Below the pieces are notes generated by a model. The model was given only the letters and a program-made list of their open reading frames with translations. It made no database searches and was not told where the DNA came from. DNA of 44,626 nucleotides. Origin: Candidatus Omnitrophota bacterium (GTDB lineage Bacteria; Omnitrophota; Gorgyraeia; Zapsychrales; Fredricksoniimonadaceae). Position numbers and translations under genes: made by a program. The first letter of the stretch is position 1; every line of letters begins with the position of its first letter. Positions 1 through 8,538 of the stretch are shown one piece after another. The DNA is taken from positions 1-44,626 of the forward strand of contig JADFYF010000009.1 of assembly GCA_015233165.1 (NCBI GenBank), written 5' to 3'.

Positions 1-1
1 A

Positions 2-364
2 TACACCAAAGTCATTGAGTCCTTAGAAGGTCAATTCCATCGCACCATCTTCCCAGGCGCTCATCGTATGCAGTCTGATGTCGAAACCATTCACAACCTT
101 ATGGAACTTGAATTCTTTGAACTCGAACAATTCCAAAATCGTTTAGACTTCTTCGCAAAAGCATCTTGTTATCAATTATTCTTCAATTTACATAGACCCA
201 ATTCTTACAAAGAACACAAAACCCCCTTGCAATTGGCTCATGAAAAGAACCAAAACCTTGATAAACGCTTACTGATGATTCCACCGGTTGACTTGGATCA
301 GTTATTCTCTTGGCAGGTTAATCTTTGGAAGAAAAGGGGTAACTATCAGTTGACCGTTCCCTGA
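2..364 (+). mobile_element. C-terminal part of an integrase-core (DDE) transposase, cut by window edge
   Basis: The frame is open from base 2, upstream of the ORF-track ATG at 68, so the real gene begins outside the window. The visible 120 residues run GQFHRTIFPGAH, then SDVETIHNLMELEFFE, then RPNSYKEHKTPLQLAHEK and PPVDLDQL. This pattern fits the end of an rve/DDE integrase domain followed by the short tail common in insertion-sequence transposases; the E of DVET may be the last catalytic acid. It is the only supported plus-strand gene, and its last 63 bases overlap the 3' end of the convergent exported-protein gene. No terminal inverted repeat is seen inside the window. The IS family cannot be assigned from the tail alone. 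A host integrase-like gene is less likely. Confidence 0.7.
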
Positions 365-3247
365 AAAAAACAAAAGTAGATCAGAGATGGGCTGAATATC
401 GATAACGATGGGCACTAAACCAGAGGCATTTCGAAGCATGGACAACTGGGCTGGATCTATCTTAAACTCAAAACCCTGACCACTGTTTTGAATTTGCAGG
501 GTTTTATCAGAAGTCAAATCAATACCTCCGTTTGTTATTTGCATCGCCTGATCCTTCAAGGAGGAATTCATAGCCGCATCAGTGATTGTTTTAAAAAGCA
601 TCCACCGATCTGGTGAAGGTGGCATACTGTTATAAACTCCAGAAAACATAAATTCCTTCTGAAAAGAATCTTTAACGTGTGAGTCCCATAAATTGTCTCC
701 ATTAAAAATAGAAAATATACTCCCCTCCTTCAATAATTGATCTAAATATTTCCAGGCCAGATTAACCTTATTCTTAAATATATTCAGATTTTCTTTGTCC
801 TGAGGAATCAAATATTGAATCACGTTATGCATTAACAACATATTGAACTGGGGGATTCCCTTATGCGTTGTTTCATCTAGAAAATTAAAATCATAAAAAC
901 TAATCATCTGATCTAATGTTGATGAGCGCTTATAATGTCCCTTTTCCTCAACAAAATATTCAGATAAATCCGCTTTAGGAAATTCTTTATCAACATGCGA
1001 CTCGATAATACTCGACGGATATATAATTTGATTATTCTTAACCTTCTTAAAAACATCCCCCTGTGGACTCATCACATGAATACGCACCTTAACGTACTTC
1101 TGAAGTCCCATCTTCTTTAACATTTGATCACAAAGAATCACCACGGAGATCGGCTCTTCCCCATAAGCGGCCCCTATAACACCCACATTAATAACCTGAG
1201 GAGGAATATCTTTTAACGGCTTCCCATTCACAAGACTCTTCACAATCAATGGAAACATTTTAGAAAAAAGAAATTCATAGGTGTACTCATACCTAAATAA
1301 TTGAGATGGCTCTTTAACATAGAAATTTCTTAAAAAACTATCATGACGAGCAGCTTCACGAAAACGAACATCTTGGGATAATAACTCCCAAACACCTTCT
1401 GTACTATCCTTTGCAAAAGACTTCTTTAATTCCTCCAATCTTGTCTCTATTTCCTGTTCAAATGAATATAAAACAATTTGAGATTGTTCATGCAAAAGAT
1501 TCTCAGGAAAGGTCTGTCCTTCACGAACAAAGTCCTCCCAAACCTGGACCTTATCGTCAAGAGAGAAGCTTTTCATCGCCCAGTCCTGCCTATCTGTCCC
1601 CAATAGCGGAGCCTCATTACTTCCATGCGCTCTTTGAATATTTATCCAATCAAAAATCAAATGACCTTTACCTTGATGCTTCTTCGTGTATATCTCATTG
1701 GCTAACTTTAAACACGCTGATAAAAGTTTGTCAGAATACTCCTGTCTGAATAAAAGATTAACTTCTCCACCCCAAATAATACTCAGGCGTTCTAATTCGG
1801 CATTTTCTATATTAATCTTTAATTGAATATCGATGGGTTTCCCTCCGACAGGAGTGACGTCGATATAATACTCTTCATAGGCTTTATCTTGATCTTGAAC
1901 CGTTCTTAGAAGAACCCCATGATCATCAATGGCTTGTTCTAAAGATCGACCTCCTTCGTTCGCCAATAATCGCAAGAAACGGCGATTTTCATCCTTGGTA
2001 TTCCAAAACGGCAAATCATCTAACATCGGATTATCTTCCCTTGTCGTCTGAGCAAAATCGACAGAAGCCTTCACTTGGACTAGCGAAACCGCATCTATCT
2101 TAGCCAGGACGGCAGAATTTTCGACTTCTTTAACAGAATAGATCAGCTGCGTTCCACCGGAGAAATATTTACGGGGAAAACTTTGACCTGAAACAGAATC
2201 CGGGGTTTCCTTAATATAGTTATAAACCCCCTTCTTAAAGGCCTGCAGGTATTGCTCGTAAATCTTCTGATTCTCCTTAGGATCCTTAATCCTTACGCCA
2301 TCCGTCTTATTCTGATCAGCATAGGCCGCCGACAAAATACTGTTCTTAATTTTCTTTTTATACCAAGAGGCTAAAAGAAAGGAATAGTAGACCTGACGCA
2401 GCTGAGCAAAGTTCTTGCCTTCGTTGACTTCGCGGGTGAGTTCGGGGATGACGATTTCGCGGATGATTTGGGAGCCTAGGATATGACTATTTATAGCCTT
2501 TTCCTGTAGCACTATGGTCTCACTATCTTTTTCGATGGGAATCCCCTGCGGGGATGTTCTGCCCTTGTTGTTCCTTTCAAGGGCAACATAATCCTCCTCC
2601 AACATCACCTTCAACCGCGCCTCCACCACATACGCCGCTCCCACCTTAGCATTTTCATAAATGACAGCCTTCTCGGGAACAATCCATACCTTATTAAACG
2701 TATTGACCGGAATATTTGTCGTCCCAAACTTCTTAGCCGCCTCCTCATAAACACGCTTCCAGAATTTCTTCCCCGTTTCCTCCTCGGGATAGATCAAAGA
2801 TGCTGTGATTTGCTTTAGAATATAATCCTGTGCCAGCAGGTCGCGGCCCATTTCGGTTTGGCCGAAGGATTCAGGGACAATTCTGTCTTTCTCGTAAGGT
2901 GACAGATTGACCCACATGTCTTTCTCGGGGGTGGTTAGGCTAGCTAGGAAATATTTGATTAATTTGGTAGATTCAGTTTTAAGGTAATCCTCCTTCGCCA
3001 AAATGCTTTCGCGTTTGGCTTCGGCGGACGTCCTGTCCCCTTGGTCCAGGACGAATTCAAACCGAAACGGATTATCCTTATGAACCTTAATCCCTTTAAG
3101 AATAGGAAGATTAAACTCAGGACTCAGATGCACCATCGTCCCTGGTTTAGGTAAAACAAGTTCCGCTTGCACCGTTGGTACAAGTCCAAAGCTATTGAAA
3201 AGGAAGGCTGTCAGGATCAATATATGGACAAATGGGGATTTCTTCAT
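302..3247 (-). CDS. Large exported protein with CheR-like methyltransferase domain (Omnitrophota-type)
   Basis: I start at the ATG giving MKKSPFVHILILTAFLFN, because this begins a clear Sec signal peptide ending near VQA-EL; the ORF-track start lies 12 codons upstream. The protein is 981 residues. Residues of about 30-400 hold a lineage-type module (GQTEMGRDLLAQDYILKQ, KIYEQYLQAFKKGVYNYIKE, PRKYFSGG) that I associate with many Omnitrophota proteins. Residues of about 640-850 resemble the SAM-binding domain of CheR methyltransferases: GAAYGEEPIS near 687 matches motif I and LMHNVIQYL near 805 matches the CRNVLIYF region. The last 60 residues carry a second recurring module (GGIDLT, LQIQNSGQGF, LVPIVIDIQP). 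A methyltransferase fold behind a signal peptide is unusual, and substrate and activity are unknown. The gene converges on the transposase fragment and is separated from the lipoprotein gene upstream. Confidence 0.75.
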   Translation of the reverse strand: MKKSPFVHILILTAFLFNSFGLVPTVQAELVLPKPGTMVHLSPEFNLPILKGIKVHKDNPFRFEFVLDQGDRTSAEAKRESILAKEDYLKTESTKLIKYFLASLTTPEKDMWVNLSPYEKDRIVPESFGQTEMGRDLLAQDYILKQITASLIYPEEETGKKFWKRVYEEAAKKFGTTNIPVNTFNKVWIVPEKAVIYENAKVGAAYVVEARLKVMLEEDYVALERNNKGRTSPQGIPIEKDSETIVLQEKAINSHILGSQIIREIVIPELTREVNEGKNFAQLRQVYYSFLLASWYKKKIKNSILSAAYADQNKTDGVRIKDPKENQKIYEQYLQAFKKGVYNYIKETPDSVSGQSFPRKYFSGGTQLIYSVKEVENSAVLAKIDAVSLVQVKASVDFAQTTREDNPMLDDLPFWNTKDENRRFLRLLANEGGRSLEQAIDDHGVLLRTVQDQDKAYEEYYIDVTPVGGKPIDIQLKINIENAELERLSIIWGGEVNLLFRQEYSDKLLSACLKLANEIYTKKHQGKGHLIFDWINIQRAHGSNEAPLLGTDRQDWAMKSFSLDDKVQVWEDFVREGQTFPENLLHEQSQIVLYSFEQEIETRLEELKKSFAKDSTEGVWELLSQDVRFREAARHDSFLRNFYVKEPSQLFRYEYTYEFLFSKMFPLIVKSLVNGKPLKDIPPQVINVGVIGAAYGEEPISVVILCDQMLKKMGLQKYVKVRIHVMSPQGDVFKKVKNNQIIYPSSIIESHVDKEFPKADLSEYFVEEKGHYKRSSTLDQMISFYDFNFLDETTHKGIPQFNMLLMHNVIQYLIPQDKENLNIFKNKVNLAWKYLDQLLKEGSIFSIFNGDNLWDSHVKDSFQKEFMFSGVYNSMPPSPDRWMLFKTITDAAMNSSLKDQAMQITNGGIDLTSDKTLQIQNSGQGFEFKIDPAQLSMLRNASGLVPIVIDIQPISDLLLFFSGNGQLIVTPFLPKINLPRE

Positions 3248-3314
3248 ATACCCTAAGTATGTAACAAAAATAGTGAAAAACAAGGGCTGGGCACAACTTT
3301 TAAGAAAGCGCTCA

Positions 3315-4094
3315 CTATTGCTTAAGATGTATCTTCTGTACGGTGAATCGGTGAGAATAACTCTTGGTTGTCATCGAATTAAGCAAGGTAATCTCAAAGG
3401 GCAGCCAGATCCCGTCGATTAAACGGTAATCCTTATAGGCCATCACCCCATGCAGCGACGGCAAAAGATCACGAATAGTAAATTCAATATAATCCATCCT
3501 CTTTGTCTTCTGATTAACCCATACCACATACTGATCTTCTTTAGAATTCGCCGGCGAATCTGTTGTTGAGACATAGACCTTATCGTAAATGATCCCATTC
3601 ATCTGGCCTTCGCCCATATAGGCGGTCACAGGGTACTCCTTGATCATCTGAGGGAATAAGAAATAATGACGCACATGGGCCAGGTACATCGACACGTCCA
3701 TATAATGTTTTTGGATAATCTCCCCTTTAATAATCCTATAGGTCTTTGTATCCCTCATGCCTATTGAGTCAAAAGGGGTGTCCCCATTTAAATACACCAT
3801 CAAGGAATCTTCTTTATCAAGCTTAAAGGTAAACTGCAGATTCTGATCGTTGATCTGAACTGGCGTCAGCCATCGAATTAAGGTCCAGGACCAATGATCC
3901 TTGGCTGTCACTTGAAATTCAGAAAACTTAGACCAATGATCCGTGACCCCGTTTTTCTTAGCCACCTCATCAAGGATTCCTACCCCCTTGGCACAAGAAG
4001 CGACAGAAAAACCATCCTTTTGTCCTCTTAAATCAACCAAACTGCATCCGCAAACGAACACTAAACTTAAAATCCATAATTGTCTGATCATCAC
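3315..4094 (-). CDS. Putative outer-membrane or periplasmic lipoprotein, function unknown
   Basis: This 259-residue protein starts MMIRQLWILSLVFVCGCS, a short signal peptide with a lipobox-like VCGCS, so it is probably lipid-anchored. The rest looks like a curved beta-sheet protein: alternating strands include YRIIKGEIIQKHY, GIIYDKVYVS and QYVVWVNQKTKRMDYIEFTI, and the end DYRLIDGIWLPFEITLLN is of the type seen in LolA/DUF6503-like proteins. That resemblance is a guess from the strand pattern, not a motif match. The start codon follows the sulP stop by only three bases, so it is almost certainly translated from the sulP message. Its role next to an anion transporter is unknown. Confidence 0.6.
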   Translation of the reverse strand: MMIRQLWILSLVFVCGCSLVDLRGQKDGFSVASCAKGVGILDEVAKKNGVTDHWSKFSEFQVTAKDHWSWTLIRWLTPVQINDQNLQFTFKLDKEDSLMVYLNGDTPFDSIGMRDTKTYRIIKGEIIQKHYMDVSMYLAHVRHYFLFPQMIKEYPVTAYMGEGQMNGIIYDKVYVSTTDSPANSKEDQYVVWVNQKTKRMDYIEFTIRDLLPSLHGVMAYKDYRLIDGIWLPFEITLLNSMTTKSYSHRFTVQKIHLKQ

Positions 4095-4097
4095 CGA

Positions 4098-5792
4098 TTA
4101 CCCCTTATCATTAACCAAGATCTCCCCATTTGAAGCAACAAGAGTTTTAGCATAGGTCATGCATTTTCTGATATCCCAAAAGAAATTTTCTTCCCCGAGC
4201 TTCGTGATAATTCCAGCCTCTTTAAGGGTCTTTAACGCATGAGCATGAACTCCGCAGAAAATCACCGTCACCCCATCCTTTTGACTTGTCCCTAATAAGT
4301 CCTCTAACGCATGAAGACCGGTGGCATCAATAGACTCAACAAATCGCATACGAAGGATCAGCACCTTGGGTCTTCTTTTCATCTGCCGAATCGTCGTCTG
4401 GAACTTATCCGCCGCTCCAAAGAAAAATGGCCCATTAATTTCAAAGACCTCCACTCCTTGGGGAATATCTTCCGGCTTAATGGCATTGGGATCCAAAACG
4501 TTTTCTTCGCCCGATAAGGATTCATTTAAATATTTGACCTGGGTCACCTCAACCATTCGTCTCATAAATAAAAAGGCCGCCAAAATAACGCCCACCTCAA
4601 TACCGACGGTCAAGTCGACTAGAATAGTTAAAAAGAAGGTAATCAATAGAACAATAATATCGCTCTTAGGACCACGGAATAATCCGACAAACAAATGCCA
4701 CTCACTCATATTGTAGGCCACGATGATCAAAATACCTGCCAAGGTTGACATCGGGATAAAAGCAACCCATTTTCCAAAAAATAAAAAGATTAACAAAACC
4801 GTCAGAGCATGAACAATTCCCGCCACAGGAGTCAGCCCTCCATTTTTAATATTCGTCGCTGTACGGGCAATAGCACCTGTTGCTGGAATTCCCCCAAACA
4901 AAGGAGAAACCACATTCGCAATGCCCTGGGCGATGAGCTCCATATTAGAACGATGACGTCGGCCTGTCATCCCGTCGGCAACGACCGCAGACAACAGGGA
5001 CTCAATACCAGCTAACAACGCAATAGTCATTGCTGGGTGAGACATCTTAATCAGGAGGTCTAAATCCACATGAATCATGTGCGGCATAGGAAAAGTGTTC
5101 GGGACATGACCAAATCTAGAACCGATGGTGGCCACCGACCAACCTGACCATTGAACTAAAATCGTCGTTACAACAATAGCGACCAGTGGACCCGGAATGC
5201 GATCCGTCACCCGACGCCAAAAAATAACAATGCCAATAGTCAGATAACCAATAATGAGGGTATGAAGATCCAAGGAGCCAAGATGAGAGGCATAAACCAT
5301 CCATTTATCTAAGAAATGTTCAGGATTATGGGGTAAGGTTAAACCAAAGAAATCTTTAATCTGTGTCGTAAAAATAATCAGCGCAATCCCGCTAGTAAAG
5401 CCCACGGTCACAGGAAAGGGAATAAACTTAATGACATCCCCCAATTTAGCGACCCCTAAAACAATCAGCATCCCCCCTGCCATGACGGTGGCGACCGCTA
5501 AACCGTCATAACCATACTGCTGAACAATGCCGAAAATAATAACAATAAAAGCGCCGGTAGGTCCGCCGATTTGAACACGGCTGCCGCTAAAAACAGAAAT
5601 CAAAAGTCCGGCAACAACAGCTGTGATCAGGCCCTGTTCGGGTTTGACCCCTGAGGCAATGGCAAAAGCAATGGATAAAGGCAAGGCGACAATCCCCACA
5701 ATAACCCCTGCGAGGAGATCCTTGCAAAAAACAGGAAAGGTGTAACCTTCCCGTAATACCGTCAATAATTTAGGTTCAAATGGCTTGTTCAT
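4098..5792 (-). CDS. SulP-family inorganic anion transporter with STAS domain
   Basis: This inner-membrane carrier moves an inorganic anion such as sulfate, bicarbonate or chloride. The 564 residues fit the family length. The N-terminal half begins with the family signature (DLLAGVIVGIVALPLSIAFAIASG) and continues VQIGGPTGAFIVII and GIALIIFTTQ, with about a dozen hydrophobic segments up to residue 430. Residues of about 440-550 form a STAS domain (VEVFEINGPFFFGAADKF, LRMRFVESIDATGLHAL), the cytoplasmic regulatory domain of this family. The substrate cannot be read from sequence; bacterial homologues include bicarbonate (BicA-like) and sulfate carriers. It heads a two-gene unit with the lipoprotein 3 bases downstream. 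The 64 bases upstream are AT-rich and probably hold the promoter. Confidence 0.93.
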   Translation of the reverse strand: MNKPFEPKLLTVLREGYTFPVFCKDLLAGVIVGIVALPLSIAFAIASGVKPEQGLITAVVAGLLISVFSGSRVQIGGPTGAFIVIIFGIVQQYGYDGLAVATVMAGGMLIVLGVAKLGDVIKFIPFPVTVGFTSGIALIIFTTQIKDFFGLTLPHNPEHFLDKWMVYASHLGSLDLHTLIIGYLTIGIVIFWRRVTDRIPGPLVAIVVTTILVQWSGWSVATIGSRFGHVPNTFPMPHMIHVDLDLLIKMSHPAMTIALLAGIESLLSAVVADGMTGRRHRSNMELIAQGIANVVSPLFGGIPATGAIARTATNIKNGGLTPVAGIVHALTVLLIFLFFGKWVAFIPMSTLAGILIIVAYNMSEWHLFVGLFRGPKSDIIVLLITFFLTILVDLTVGIEVGVILAAFLFMRRMVEVTQVKYLNESLSGEENVLDPNAIKPEDIPQGVEVFEINGPFFFGAADKFQTTIRQMKRRPKVLILRMRFVESIDATGLHALEDLLGTSQKDGVTVIFCGVHAHALKTLKEAGIITKLGEENFFWDIRKCMTYAKTLVASNGEILVNDKG

Positions 5793-5856
5793 GACTAAGA
5801 ATTTCTAACCTCCCTTAAAATAATAATGAAATATTCTTCCTATTCTAATCCTAAAA

Positions 5857-8454
5857 TCAATCTTTTAAACGTAAGGTTCTATTTTCTTTCTTGCCAAACC
5901 GCTTCCAATGCTCCTTGGCCTGCCGAATGGTCAGAATTCCATTGGCCTTAAGATCAGGATATCTTTCGATATACTCCATCCAGTCATAAGATTGCCCCAC
6001 TCTTCGCTGACTCAACATACCCATGACTTGTTTAAATTTTATATAAATAGACATAAACAATGATCCCGTCTCATTTCTAGATCTAAAATATTCAAGAACT
6101 CTATGTCTAAACCCCCTCTTCTGAGTCGTCCACTGCCAAATGCCGTCCTTGGTCTTCTTAATATCCTCAAAAGGGTCGAAATTAAAATCAAGCAGGATAT
6201 TCGCACGCTTGGCATACTCCCTATCTACGGGGGAACCATGCCATAAATGAAGAACAGTCCCTGAAGAATAATGCAGACTTCCTTGAACATGTTGATGAAC
6301 GTTTTCAAGCCATGTCTCAAGTTCCTGAGCCATCTTCAAAGGAATAGATTTCATAAAAGAAGCTAGGGTATAAAATCTAAACATCTTGATGTGTTCCAAA
6401 TTAAATCCGAAAGCCATATAACTATCACCTGAACCAAGAATTCCTAAATCAAAGAAACCTATTGAATCTAAAGTCTCTCGACGAGCTGCCCATGCAAATC
6501 CAGGATGATAGATTGGAACCTGATGGGAACTTTTATACTCACCTTTCCAATAATAGGCATAACTCATCACCCTCTGACCCTCTAACATTCCCAACTGTCT
6601 CTCCCCCTTTTTCAAGCGAACCGCCGCTGTAAATGGCTGCACAATCTTGTACTTCTCTAAAAGCTGCGCCGTTTCATTAACCCAGCCGTCATCTTGAAAA
6701 ATAAGATCCGCATCAAGCCATACCACCTTATCACAGCTTGACGGAAGATTCTTTAAGGCAATATTTAACAAAGCCTCCTTCTGCCACAACACATTCTCCA
6801 AAGAACCCCTGATCTGAATAAGTTTGTCTGCGTCTGTTTTGGAGAGTTGAAAAGGATGCGCCCCCAATACTAATTCAACAGTTAAGAGTTTTAACCCTTG
6901 TCGTTTTAAGGATTCCTGGAAAATATAATAATTCTCAACTTTATTCTTGAATCCTGAAGGATTAAAAAGGACGCTGATCCCCCAGATATCTCCAGGTAAG
7001 GCCTTAGGAAATGTTGAATCTTCTGAATTCTTTGTAAAAAACACTCTTTGCTCTTTAACCCCCCATTGAAATAAATGATTGAGAGCAAGAACCTTGGTAT
7101 TAATCCCAGCCTTCATCAGATCAGGGTAAGAAAGAACATATCTCTCCCAATCAAAAATTTGAGAGAACTTCTCTTTATCAGCATCTACAGATAAATTCAA
7201 AGGCCCCTGTAAAGAATTCTCAGATTCTAATCCATCCAACCGGCCTGAAACTTTCTTCATTAGACCAAAATAATGATTAAAAACATTTTTGATAAGAAAT
7301 CGCTTCGAATGCTCCTCTCTTCTTTCAAAAAAATAATTTCTGACGCTGTTCTTAAGCAATGACTTATCCGTCCTCCATTCCCAAATTCCCTGAGAATTTC
7401 TTTTGATATCTTGGGATAGGTCGAATTCTGAATCAATCAAGCCCTGATGCCGAAAATTGTATCCCCTGTCTATTAAATTTCCATGCCACAGATGAAAAAT
7501 TGTCCCTGAGCTATAGTGAACACTCCCCTGAACATCGTTAAATATTCCTTGGGCCCACGCCAAAGAATCCTGAATCAAGGGAACATAGCACTTACGCTCC
7601 TCTAAATAGACCGGATAATTATAAAAGGCGTAACTGATAGTACGATCTCCACCGCCAAGAATAAAACGATCATAAAAAAAATGCTTATCCAGAAGATCTC
7701 TGCGAGCAGCCCACACATAACCAATATTAAAAAATGGAAACGAAAGGCCATATTGAATAAAATTAGCCCAATAAGCAGCAAGACTCACCATCTTCTGCCC
7801 TTCCTGAAAACCAAAATCTAGATTTGAACAAATCGAATAAGCCGACAAATCCCTAAACCCCTCTGCCATCCTTACCGAATATTCAAAAGGCTGAACCACC
7901 TTGTAAGTCTCAAGAAGCTTCGAAGTCTCAGCCACCCAGATCTCATTCTGAAAAATAATATCAGAATCCACCCACACGACCTTATCACAACTTTTCGGCA
8001 AATTTTTTAAGGCAATATTCAGCAACGCCTCCTTCTGCCACAACACATTCTCCTGGCCACCCCTAATCTGAATCAGCGTGTCTGCATCTTCTGTATTAAG
8101 TTCAAAAGGCTGCCCATCAAAAGCCAACTCAACTGTCAAAAGCTTAAGACCCTGGGCCTTAGAAGATTGACGAAAGATTCTATAATTCTTAGCTTTGTTA
8201 GTATACCTTGCGGGATTAAAGAATGCCGTAATGCCCCATAATTCACCGGGCAATTCTTGAGGAAACCTTATAGCAGCCTGCTCTTTAAGAAAAAGTATCC
8301 GACCTTCATTGGAACCATAGCTGTCCCAATGTTCCCTCGCCTGTTTCGGAGTAAGTATCCCTTTATGTTTTAAATCAGGATACTTCTCAAGGTAAGCCTT
8401 CCCATCAAACCGATCGGCAAGGAATACTTTATGAGGAACAACTCTGTCTTCCAT
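5857..8454 (-). CDS. Tandem-duplicated glycosyltransferase-like protein with three YPDL modules
   Basis: The 865-residue protein is internally repeated. Two copies of a domain of about 320 residues (roughly 70-390 and 485-800) share LLTVEL, RGxxENVLWQKEALLNIALKNLP, SCDKVVW, VQGS(V/L)HYSSGT and HLWHG. Each holds a DxD motif in the form VVWVDSDIIF and VVWLDADLIF, the usual metal/nucleotide-sugar signature of GT-A glycosyltransferases. Three copies of a 40-residue module flank them, near 13-55, 427-468 and 822-862: (F/Y)D-x3-Y-x3-YPDL, a helix, then HW/HL and a Gly-x-x-E-x-R end. Similar YPDV/EGR modules accompany glycosyltransferases elsewhere. There is no signal peptide, so it is likely cytoplasmic. 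At nucleotide level a perfect 27-base repeat 1,254 bases apart shows the duplication is fairly recent or under conversion. The gene follows a strong terminator and is probably transcribed alone. Donor and acceptor are unknown. Confidence 0.72.
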   Translation of the reverse strand: MEDRVVPHKVFLADRFDGKAYLEKYPDLKHKGILTPKQAREHWDSYGSNEGRILFLKEQAAIRFPQELPGELWGITAFFNPARYTNKAKNYRIFRQSSKAQGLKLLTVELAFDGQPFELNTEDADTLIQIRGGQENVLWQKEALLNIALKNLPKSCDKVVWVDSDIIFQNEIWVAETSKLLETYKVVQPFEYSVRMAEGFRDLSAYSICSNLDFGFQEGQKMVSLAAYWANFIQYGLSFPFFNIGYVWAARRDLLDKHFFYDRFILGGGDRTISYAFYNYPVYLEERKCYVPLIQDSLAWAQGIFNDVQGSVHYSSGTIFHLWHGNLIDRGYNFRHQGLIDSEFDLSQDIKRNSQGIWEWRTDKSLLKNSVRNYFFERREEHSKRFLIKNVFNHYFGLMKKVSGRLDGLESENSLQGPLNLSVDADKEKFSQIFDWERYVLSYPDLMKAGINTKVLALNHLFQWGVKEQRVFFTKNSEDSTFPKALPGDIWGISVLFNPSGFKNKVENYYIFQESLKRQGLKLLTVELVLGAHPFQLSKTDADKLIQIRGSLENVLWQKEALLNIALKNLPSSCDKVVWLDADLIFQDDGWVNETAQLLEKYKIVQPFTAAVRLKKGERQLGMLEGQRVMSYAYYWKGEYKSSHQVPIYHPGFAWAARRETLDSIGFFDLGILGSGDSYMAFGFNLEHIKMFRFYTLASFMKSIPLKMAQELETWLENVHQHVQGSLHYSSGTVLHLWHGSPVDREYAKRANILLDFNFDPFEDIKKTKDGIWQWTTQKRGFRHRVLEYFRSRNETGSLFMSIYIKFKQVMGMLSQRRVGQSYDWMEYIERYPDLKANGILTIRQAKEHWKRFGKKENRTLRLKD

Positions 8455-8469
8455 AACAGTCTGCCTTAG

Positions 8470-8507
8470 AAATAAAAACCTCTCAGTGCTTTAGAAGCTC
8501 TAAGAGG
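8470..8507 (-). terminator. Rho-independent terminator after the aminotransferase gene
   Basis: Read on the minus strand, CCTCTTAG pairs with CTGAGAGG (one G-U pair) around a 13-base loop and is followed directly by TTTTTATTT. It lies 30-70 bases past the aminotransferase stop and before the glycosyltransferase start, so it should end the VF530/hydrolase/HAD/aminotransferase transcript. Confidence 0.8.
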
Positions 8508-8538
8508 CTTTTACTTTAACAATCTTTCTTGTCAAAAA

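Noticed and set aside
1411-1749. Plus-strand ORF of 112 residues
   Set aside because: Lies wholly inside the exported-protein gene on the other strand; no ribosome site or family pattern, so a frame shadow.
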